DNA of 27,069 nucleotides from Pleurotus ostreatus/Saccharomyces cerevisiae fusant (taxonomy: Eukaryota > Opisthokonta), in contig JAMQCK010000348.1 in assembly GCA_024196135.1 (NCBI GenBank), positions 1-27,069 of the forward strand, written 5' to 3'. Positions 21,554 to 27,069 of this stretch are shown one piece after another (position 1 is the first letter of the stretch; each line of letters begins with the position of its first letter). A program made the translations under genes and the position numbers. The notes below the pieces were generated by a model. It was not told the origin of the DNA and did not search any database. It saw only the letters and a list, made by a program, of their open reading frames with translations.

Positions 21554-21559
21554 CTTATA
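21554..21559 (-). promoter_or_regulatory. Candidate TATA box of the secreted nuclease gene
   Basis: The minus strand reads CTATAAGG here, 96 nt upstream of the ATG at 21458, a spacing like that of the DJ-1-like gene (89 nt). A second AT-rich site, ATATATTC on the minus strand, lies closer to the ATG at about 21518. Confidence 0.4.
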
Positions 21560-22009
21560 GCTTGGCTGCACATGGCCAGCGATAGCGATATGTTGGCGTC
21601 CATGTTGGGAGGAACGAGGGCACATGATGGAAGAAGGCAAGACGTCAGCGGAGGTTCTTTTTGGGACCGAACAAAGAGATCGCCAAATGGGGACAGTCGA
21701 TAACAATAGTTGACTTTGGAGGTGCCTCGATCAAGCCTCAACGGCAGGTCTATCCAGTTACTACGACTCGCATTCAGATTCAAAGCTGGGAAAGAGTACA
21801 ACTCTAAGCGCGCGATCTATACAATAAAGCTCTGTAAATGTTACGTTGGATCTTGCGGTGGAAAATGCAATCACTTGGGTGCCGCTCGAACGTGCGTTCC
21901 GAGCCATCGAACGCAGAAGGGAACGCGATGATGCCAGTTCGATGGCTAGCGGTAGAGCTCAAAGTACCCAAGGACCTCGTCGGCTCAGGCTCAACGAAAA
22001 AGAAAGCGC
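21560..22009. other. Intergenic region between nuclease gene and repeat array
   Basis: About 450 nt with no recognisable gene. It marks the transition from ordinary gene-dense DNA to the repeat array. Short open frames are present on both strands but carry no family motifs. Confidence 0.4.
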
Positions 22010-22112
22010 TGTTTGCCCCTCCCAAACTCGGGAGGCTCGTCCATAGACAGCATCAAGGTCTACCGCCGCTGCAAAGGCCTATCCAATTCTCAAGGGAAGC
22101 TTGAGGCCCACG
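22010..22112 (-). repeat. Core copy A0 (degraded, type II)
   Basis: A perfect P1-type hairpin, CCTCCC 22018-22023 with GGGAGG 22030-22035, is followed by CCTATCCA, TCAAGGGAAGCTTGAGG and then the GGTCTTGAGGCG repeat. The middle is too diverged to align with confidence. It marks the left edge of the array. Confidence 0.5.
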
Positions 22113-22237
22113 GTCTTGAGGCGCACACGTTGACGTCTTGCGCCCTGCTACCATCCCGATAGCCCGTCAAAGTCTTCATGCGTGGTTGCCGTGTCTTGCT
22201 CTTGCCAAGCATGAAGGGGAAAAGTACGCCAAACGGC

Positions 22238-22375
22238 ACGCCAGTTAGCCTCTTCCACCAAAGGCAGAAGGGTTCACCCTTGGGCCGCGATGAGGCCTGG
22301 CGCCGGTCGTGCTTTTGAGCGCGGCCTATTCCAAGGGAAAGGCCACGAGGGCCAGGTCCCCCCGTTAGAGAGACC
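22238..22375 (-). repeat. Core copy A (type I)
   Basis: It starts ACGCCAGTTAGCC and ends in the GGTCC...AGAGAGACC hairpin. The P2 helix (CCCTTGG with CCAAGGG) and the P4 hairpin GGTCGTGC/GCGCGGCC are present, P4 with two T-G pairs in plus orientation. P1 is imperfect. Neighbouring splice motifs are degraded in this unit. Confidence 0.75.
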
Positions 22376-22843
22376 TCGTGAAAGAGCAAGGGGGTGGTGA
22401 GGGCCGATAGAGGGAAGCGACCGTATGCGGACTGGCGTGATGAGGGAGGTGTTCTAGTACATAGTGAGGAGCGTTCACAGAAGGAAAGCAGAGAAGTTTG
22501 GGCGGTCTCTGCCAAGATTGAGAAGTCGACAACCTATCGCAACACACCGAGCGCATGTTGATGTCGGCGGGAGCGCGACTCATTCACTTCACGGCATACT
22601 CATGGGCATCTGCGTAGGCGGCATGTAACCTTAGTCGGGTGCCACGAGTCGTGCACGCTCGCGCAGCTAATGGCTGGACGGAGAGGTAGCGCGCAGTCAC
22701 TATAAGCTAACGGTGCAGTCGGCTGCGCCTCAAGCTCACTCAATCCCGCATCACGCTGCAAACGACTGTCAAAGACTATCAGCGACAATAAAGCACGAAC
22801 AAGGAAATAAGAACATACCTCACGCTCACACCAGCGAGCAAGA

Positions 22844-22979
22844 ACGCCAGTTGGCCCTCGCCCGCAAAGCAGGCGAGGTTCACCCTTGGGCCACGATGAG
22901 GCCTGGCGCCGGCACGCGTCCGAAGGCACGGCCTATTCCAAGGGGGGCTGTTGTGGCCCGGTCTCCCGTTGGGGAGACC
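22844..22979 (-). repeat. Core copy B (type I)
   Basis: P1 is CCTCGCC/GGCGAGG, P2 CCCTTGG/CCAAGGG, and P6 GGTCTCCC/GGGGAGACC with a shortened loop. P4 is the least regular of the set (GGCACG...GGCACGGCC). The minus-strand intron 1 signal lies just to its left (22818). Confidence 0.78.
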
Positions 22980-23737
22980 AGAAAAAAAAAGTCTCATGGG
23001 CTTGAGGTCGGCGGGGTGAGCTTCGAGGGACTGCAAGATGCGGATGGCGACGAAGGAGAAGAGTGTAGAAATGCTCAAGTGAAGAACAAGCTCAATGAGC
23101 TTGTGCTTGCTCTGGGGACTGACACGAGTTTACGCCGGTTGATGCACGGCACTGGAATACGGTCAGCGATCAGAACTAGTCGAAAACAGCGAGGACTCAC
23201 GAAGATCTCAAGCAGCGCATGCCGTGCTCGATACGCGAGGAGAGACTCAATGGAGGTCGTGGCTCGTCCGTCTCAATATAGGCTCGACAATGGGGGAGGG
23301 GGCTTCAAAGGTCCTGTAAAGACCCTTACAGACGTCGTCGTCGGCGACGATGTAGTGACTCAGATCTTAGCGAAATCGAAGCGCAGGGCGACATCGTCGC
23401 AGCAACTCAGACGGAGGCAATGTTGGTGTCGGCGAAAGCACGACCACTGAAGAGGCGGGGTCAGCCCGCATACGATTATGAGCAAAAGGGGGAGGACATA
23501 CATTTAACTCAGACGACGATACATAAGCCCGCAGACTCGATGCGCCCCGCATGGCTCACAACTCATGCGCGGAGATGAAAGCTGCTCAACCAAAACGTTG
23601 CGGGAGCGGTTGACGGCGACCTCATGCTCACTCTTATGCCGAGAACCGGACAGAGACCTGCAGAAGATCGTCAGCAATGAGAGTAGCAATGAGAGCGAAA
23701 GGAAAGCGTACCTCACACCACAGGTCCATAGTCGGAT

Positions 23738-23840
23738 ACACCATTTGGCCCCTCCCACAAAGAGGAAGAGTTCACCCTTGGACCACGATGAGGTCTGACG
23801 CCGGTGCATCGTCCGGCGACAATGCACTTACCCCAAGGGG
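23738..23840 (-). repeat. Core copy C (type II)
   Basis: P3 has GACC/GGTC in place of GGCC/GGCC. P4 is a long stem, GTGCAT/ATGCAC extended by GTC/GAC. P5 and P6 are absent; the copy runs into GGTCTTGAGGCACACCCG. P1 pairs fully on the minus strand only if three G-U pairs are counted, whereas on the plus strand these are A-C mismatches. Confidence 0.75.
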
Positions 23841-24000
23841 GTCTTGAGGCACACCCGTTGAGTCTTGCGTCTTGCTCACTCCCCGACCGGTCTTGAGGCA
23901 TGCCCGTTGCTGTCTTGCGACTTGCTCTTACTCCGCGGTCTTGAGGACGTTGCTGCGTTGCGCCCTGCTTCGCCCGACGGTGTGTTCGTGCACCGTCAGG
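23838..24000 (-). repeat. Short GGTCTTGAGG repeats and a GACGGTG/CACCGTC hairpin
   Basis: Three imperfect copies of a ~50-nt unit, GGTCTTGAGGCAYRCCCGTTG followed by TCTTGCG and CTTGCTC, start near 23840, 23890 and 23938. They are followed by a perfect 7-bp inverted repeat GACGGTG...CACCGTC around 23975-23997. Related single copies lie at about 22113 and 26053. Confidence 0.7.
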
Positions 24001-24001
24001 C

Positions 24002-24137
24002 ACGCCAGTTGGCCTCTCCCACAAGGCGGGAGAGTTCACCCTTGGGCCGCGTTGAGGCCTGGCGCCGGTCGTGCTTTTGCGGCACGACCTATTCCAAGGG
24101 AAAGCCCGCAAGGGCCGGTCTCCCCGTTAGGGAGACC
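24002..24137 (-). repeat. Core copy D (type I)
   Basis: All helices are clear: P1 CTCTCCC/GGGAGAG, P2 CCCTTGG/CCAAGGG, P4 GGTCGTGC/GCACGACC (8 bp, perfect), P5 GCCC/GGGC, P6 GGTCTCCC/GGGAGACC. On the minus strand, a pyrimidine-rich TTCTCTAG acceptor-like run abuts P6. Confidence 0.82.
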
Positions 24138-24617
24138 TAGAGAAGGAGGAAGGTGATGATGATAGTGGTGGACATGCAAGCAGGGCGAGAGGGTCGAATG
24201 ACAAAGGATCGGGGATCGAGCACGGCAGGGAGAGAAAAGCAAGCGATCTCTGACGGCGATAAGATGTCCACAACGTCTCGCAGCTGATCACACCAAGTGT
24301 ATGCTCATGTCGGCGGAGATGCTCGACACTGTGAAGATAGGTAAGCTGGGCACGGCGACGAGGAGATCGGAGGGACGTACATTCAACTCAGACGATGGAG
24401 AACCTGCTACGCGATGCACACTCTCTTACTCTCAGCCCAAGGCGTCGAATGCAGAAACTCAACGAGACGCAGCATGCTTCTGCCGCGCTGAACCGACTCT
24501 TGTGGTCGGCCACGCCTCAAAGCTCACTCATTCACGCATCACTGCGAAAGACGATCAGCGACGACGAAGAACGGACAAGTGAGTAACACGTACCTCACGC
24601 TCACTCAGCGAGTGAGG

Positions 24618-24748
24618 ACGCCAGTTGGCCCTCCCCAAATCGGGAGGTTCACCCTTGGGCCACGTTGAGGCCTGGCGCCAGTTGCGCTCGAAAGCGCAAC
24701 CTATTCCAAGGGAAAGGCCCGAAGGCCGGGTCCCCCCGTTAGGGAGAC
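24618..24748 (-). repeat. Core copy E (type I)
   Basis: P1 is CCTCCC/GGGAGG with a CAAATC loop. P4 is a perfect GTTGCGCT/AGCGCAAC with a CGAA loop, its bases changed on both sides relative to copy D. P2 CCCTTGG/CCAAGGG and P5 GGCC/GGCC are present. P6 carries one mismatch. Confidence 0.82.
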
Positions 24749-25306
24749 TCGCGAGGGAGGAAGACGGAGAGCATAGTGGTGTTAGTGGTGAGAGAGAAGC
24801 GAGAAGAGCGGAAGCGTCTAGGGTGACAAGGGCATGAGAGTGACGAAGTGGACGCCAGGAGGGAAGAGAGCAGAGAGCGATCCCCACGAAGAGGGCGTGC
24901 TGACAACTCAAGAGGGTAGAGGAGCCATCTCAACTCATCACGCGGCTAACATGATGATGTCGGCGGGAGCGCGGCGCTGGACGTGACTAGTCAGCTCAAG
25001 TCGACGGCACAAGGTAGAAATGACACGCACGTTCGACTTAAGACATGAATATAGGAATCGAAGCAGATGGCGTGCAGCCTCAAGCAGATGCTCTAAGTCG
25101 CGCGCGCTCTAAAGCTTAGCATGACACATCGAGCGAAGAGACTGCGATAAACACGCAGCACGCGTTCGCCATGCTGAACCGACTGTTGCGTGCGGCCACG
25201 TCTCAAAGCTCAATCAATCACGCATCACACTGCGAGGGGCGATCAGCATCGATGAAGTGGAAGCCAAGAATTGAAGCGTACCTTACGCTCACTCCTGCAA
25301 GCCAGA

Positions 25307-25444
25307 ACGCCAGTTGGCCCTCACTTGCAAAGCAAGTGAGGTTCACCCTCGGGCCACGGTGAGGCCTGGCGCCAGTCACGCTTTTGAAACGCGACCTATT
25401 CCGAGGGAAGGCCCGTAAGGCCCGGTCTCCCCGTGAGGGAGACC
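25307..25444 (-). repeat. Core copy F (type I)
   Basis: P1 is 9 bp, 25319-25327 with 25333-25341 (CCTCACTTG/CAAGTGAGG). P2 is CCCTCGG 25346-25352 with CCGAGGG 25401-25407, the compensatory form of CCCTTGG/CCAAGGG. P6 is 25424-25431 with 25437-25444. A pyrimidine-rich CTCTAG acceptor-like site abuts P6 on the minus strand. Confidence 0.83.
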
Positions 25445-25950
25445 TAGAGAAAGGAAATGACGGTGGTAAAAGCGGAGGCGAGAGACGCAAGTGACGGTTG
25501 GACTGTGACGGGGAAAGGTGGCGACGGGGAGGCGGAGAAAGAGCGAGCATGGACGTCGAGAGGGAGCGATGGTAGCGGGTGCATAATGTCGACGACTCAG
25601 AAAGACCATCACGACTAATCACACGACGGACGCGTTTGCGTCGGCGGAGGTGCACGACACTGTGAAGACTGGTCAGCGTGCGCCAGAAGACAAGAGAAGT
25701 GGAGGGAACGCACGTTCACCTCAGACGATGGCGAACCTCCTTCGCGATGCACACGCTTTTACGCTCAGTCTTAGGCGCCCAATGCAGAAACTCAGAGACG
25801 CAGCACGCGTTCACCATGCGGACCCGACTTTTGGGGTCGGCCGCGCTCCAAGCTCACTCACTCACGCATCACTCTGCGAAAGACAATCAGCGACGATGGA
25901 GTATGAACAAGGGAAAAAAACGTACCTCACACTCATTCCAGCGAGCGAGA

Positions 25951-26054
25951 ACGCCAGTTGGCCCTCTCGACAGAGCCGAGAGGTTCACCCTTGGACCACG
26001 CTGAGGTCTGGCGCCGGTGCATCGCCCGTCGGCGGCACACCTATCCCAAGGGGG
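25951..26054 (-). repeat. Core copy G (type II)
   Basis: P1 is CCTCTCG/CGAGAGG, P3 GACC/GGTC as in copy C, and P4 a GGTG...CACC stem with an inner CGCC/GGCG. P2 is CCCTTGG/CCAAGGG. It lacks P5 and P6 and continues into GGTCTTGAGGCACGCGCG, like copy C. Confidence 0.78.
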
Positions 26055-26400
26055 TCTTGAGGCACGCGCGTTGAGTCTTGCTCCTTGCTCTCACACCGTT
26101 CAGTCGGTGGGCGGCACAGAAGTCCTTCACTGCGCGCGTTGAGGTGTTGAGGTATTGGAGGTTGGCATTGCGAGTGGTGTCGGGTTGTCTTGAGGTTGAA
26201 AGAAGCCTAGAGGTCGTGCGGGTGCGTCTTGAGGAAGAGGAAAGTCGAACGTGGCAAACATTGGGCCTTTCCCACGAGGTAGGAAAGTGCCCCGGTCGAA
26301 GCAGGTCTCGAAGGTAGCGTGGGGTAGCTTGAGGTCGTGGGTAGGTACTTGAGGATATTGACGAAGATGCTTGACAATCTTCACGTCGACGAGTAACGAT
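26055..26400. repeat. TTGAGG-rich degenerate repeat region with isolated P1-type hairpin
   Basis: TTGAGG occurs seven times in about 310 nt, usually as CTTGAGG or GTTGAGG, at irregular spacing. At 26261-26287 the text TTGGGCCTTTCCCACGAGG continues to GGAAAG, a P1-like hairpin (CTTTCC 26267-26272 with GGAAAG 26282-26287) with different paired bases from all other copies but the same layout. Confidence 0.55.
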
Positions 26401-26433
26401 AATATGAAAGGGTGCGATCGGTCTTGACGCGAT

Positions 26434-26680
26434 TCAGTTCGGGGATCGGGTGACGTTGACGAGCTGCAGACGGATTGAGCAAGTGCACAGTAGCAAAAAC
26501 GTTGCCACGCACCTCAGTGGCCATATCACTCGTCCCAATACCCATCGGTGACGGTCTTGAGAGGTCGGGGAACACGGCGCTAATCCGCCACAAAGTGGCG
26601 AAAGGGAACACAGACGGCGGACAAGAGCGCATTGAGGCGCGTAAAGAGGCGGAGAGTACGTAGAGTATAGTAGGGGACAT
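26434..26680 (-). other. Possible leader exon with intron upstream of the array
   Basis: On the minus strand a CT-rich stretch (about 26745-26685) precedes an ATG at 26680. A GAG|GTGCGT donor at 26512 and a CTGCAG acceptor ending at 26464 bound a 49-nt intron. The spliced frame would encode about 65 aa with no recognisable motif, so I do not call a protein. It could be the first exon of a transcript running into the array. Confidence 0.3.
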
Positions 26681-27069
26681 AATGGAAGAGGAGATGAGTG
26701 AGAGAGACGACGAGAGCGAGCAAAGGACGACGACGAGCGATGTGTGGCGCGGTGGGCACCGCGACGATCGCAAGCCGCTGACTTATTGGGGAGCTTGCTC
26801 CCCTCAATTTAGGTCGACGCTCAGAATCTATCCACGTGACCGTAAACGACGTTCCCACGCTCCGCCGCGCCAGCGGCCTGAGGTTAGGGTTAGGCTCGTC
26901 GGTCCGTATCGCCGCGAACGCGGTCGGCATCTTCCGAGAGCTGACTGGGGGCCGCTGCTGTGTCCTGCGTCCTTCCAGCAATGCCTCCACATCCCATGTA
27001 ATCGTCACTACTGTAAGAGCCCCTTGACTTCAAGTATATCCCACTTCTGTAAATATCTGGGACAGTGTG
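26681..27069. other. Right-end region without a gene; several perfect hairpins
   Basis: No gene is supported. Perfect inverted repeats include CGCGGTG/CACCGCG near 26748-26763 and GGGGAGC 26788-26794 with GCTCCCC 26797-26803. A CACGTG hexamer lies at about 26834. The telomere-type run at 26882-26894 is listed separately. Confidence 0.4.
26882..26894 (+). repeat. Interstitial telomere-type run GGTTAGGGTTAGG
   Basis: Thirteen bases match (TTAGGG)n perfectly, in the G-rich orientation expected toward a right-hand telomere. The minus strand reads CCTAACCCTAACC, also the form of a telomerase RNA template. A perfect run of this length is not expected by chance in 27 kb. Confidence 0.7.

Larger units (their letters stand above)
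23457..25713 (-). other. Recurrent minus-strand intron 2 in the repeat units
   Basis: A second intron-like element recurs at 23511-23457 (55 nt), 24380-24329 (52), 25030-24977 (54) and 25713-25660 (54). Donors are GTATGT, GTACGT or GTGCGT after a GTTGAAT/GTGAAC-type exon end. Three copies have a GCTGAC branch-like site, and acceptors are TTCACAG, CTTCAG or GTCCAG. The following exon always begins with a block ending CCGCCGACAT or close to it. Confidence 0.7.
22766..25925 (-). other. Recurrent minus-strand intron 1 beside each core
   Basis: The same intron-like element lies immediately left of five cores: 22818-22766 (53 nt), 23711-23658 (54), 24593-24542 (52), 25281-25230 (52) and 25925-25874 (52). 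Each has a GTGAG|GTAYGY or GTAAG|GTACGC donor, a GCTGAT or GCTGAC branch-like site and a TCGCAG, CTGCAG or GACAG acceptor. These match the introns of the protein genes in this window. Bases between the signals vary while the length is kept. Confidence 0.7.
22010..26054 (-). repeat. Array of diverged ~600-700 bp units with structured cores
   Basis: Eight core copies (A0, A-G) recur at intervals of about 605 (A to B), 618 (D to E), 689 (E to F) and 644 nt (F to G). Around them, other segments recur in the same order: a CGCCGACATNA-type block, a CGTCTGAGTTGAA-type block, a TCAAAGCTCACTCA-type block and the core. Copies are clearly diverged, so this is an old array rather than a recent satellite. 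Two subtypes alternate: type I (A, B, D, E, F) and type II (A0, C, G), the latter followed on the right by TCTTGAGG-type repeats. The strand is assigned from splice signals that appear only on the minus strand. No frame stays open across equivalent parts of all copies. Confidence 0.85.
22010..26780 (-). ncRNA. Candidate spliced non-coding transcription unit(s) across the array
   Basis: Reading right to left, each unit has a CT-rich stretch, the structured core, intron 1, an exon of about 160 nt, intron 2, and an exon starting near CCGCCGACAT. The 160-nt exon begins with runs such as TGATGCGTGAATGAGTGAG that stop all three frames in several copies. Splicing signals and stems are better kept than any frame. 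I infer spliced RNAs, either one long transcript with repeated exons or one per unit. Decayed copies of a former coding gene remain the main alternative. No expression evidence is available. Confidence 0.45.

Noticed and set aside
22713..23450. Long open frame of 245 codons on the plus strand inside the array
   Set aside because: It runs through core copy B and across minus-strand splice motifs, has no recognisable domain, and the equivalent parts of other copies do not keep the frame.
24121..24137. CCCTAAC in the minus-strand P6 loop as a telomerase template
   Set aside because: The word is not kept in other copies (CCCCAAC, CCCTCAC, CTCTAAC) and is shorter than one and a half telomere repeats.
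24002..24137. Hammerhead or HDV-like ribozyme in the core
   Set aside because: The GATGAG near P3 lacks the other invariant hammerhead elements and varies between copies. Words resembling the HDV ribozyme (TGGCGCCGG, ATTCC) occur, but the helix order does not match its nested double pseudoknot.
22090..25655. Recurring minus-strand translations such as GLSLGIGRA and GARPHRGPRVN in several copies
   Set aside because: They come from the conserved structured core. Indels shift the frame between copies and downstream exons stop in all frames, so the similarity follows from RNA/DNA-level conservation rather than protein coding.
22010..26054. CRISPR array or bacterial-type repeats
   Set aside because: Unit length, eukaryotic introns and divergence between copies exclude it.

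Overview
The window looks like nuclear DNA of a filamentous basidiomycete, most likely an Agaricomycete. It is GC-rich. The genes are compact and broken by many 47-60 nt GT-AG introns with GTRNGT donors and CTNAY-like branch sites. Divergent gene pairs share short promoters, and a DUF6535-type membrane protein, a family expanded in Agaricomycetes, is present. Twelve protein-coding genes could be assembled exon by exon with consistent reading phase.

Layout. (1) 118-2259 (+): universal-stress-protein domain protein with a long disordered N-terminus. (2) 2675-3459 (-): secreted DJ-1/PfpI-family protein. (3) 4245-4594 (-): SLO1/SCOC-like short coiled-coil protein, divergent from (4) 4776-5957 (+): proteasomal ubiquitin receptor Rpn13. 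(5) 6329-10332 (+): large PH-domain protein of the Spo71/Mug56 type. (6) 10512-11115 (-): mitochondrial ribosomal protein uS12m, divergent from (7) 11247-12566 (+): SUMO ligase Nse2/Mms21. (8) 12918-14255 (+): DUF6535-like membrane protein. (9) 15054-16339 (+): secreted Ser/Ala/Asn-rich protein. (10) 16702-17514 (+): second DJ-1/PfpI paralog with the same intron position as gene 2. (11) 17705-18958 (-): splicing factor Isy1. (12) 19243-21458 (-): secreted endonuclease/exonuclease/phosphatase-fold nuclease. Most are housekeeping or lineage-specific genes; apart from the DJ-1 pair I see no functional cluster.

From about 22010 to the right end I can support no conserved protein gene. This part holds an array of diverged repeat units, about 600-700 bp each. 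Each unit carries a core of about 100-140 nt that can fold into several hairpins, and the stems show compensatory changes between copies. On the minus strand most units also carry spliceosomal-type introns at fixed places, with 52-55 nt lengths kept, although the exons have stops in all frames. I interpret this as an array of spliced, structured non-coding transcription units read right to left, or recent remnants of one. Two core subtypes alternate: type I with two extra 3' hairpins, and type II followed by TCTTGAGG-type short repeats. A perfect 13-nt telomere-type run (TTAGGG phase) at 26882-26894 fits a subtelomeric setting, or could be a telomerase-RNA-like template on the minus strand. 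The array is the part most likely to be undescribed.

All assignments come from reading sequence and recalling family motifs; no database search was run.
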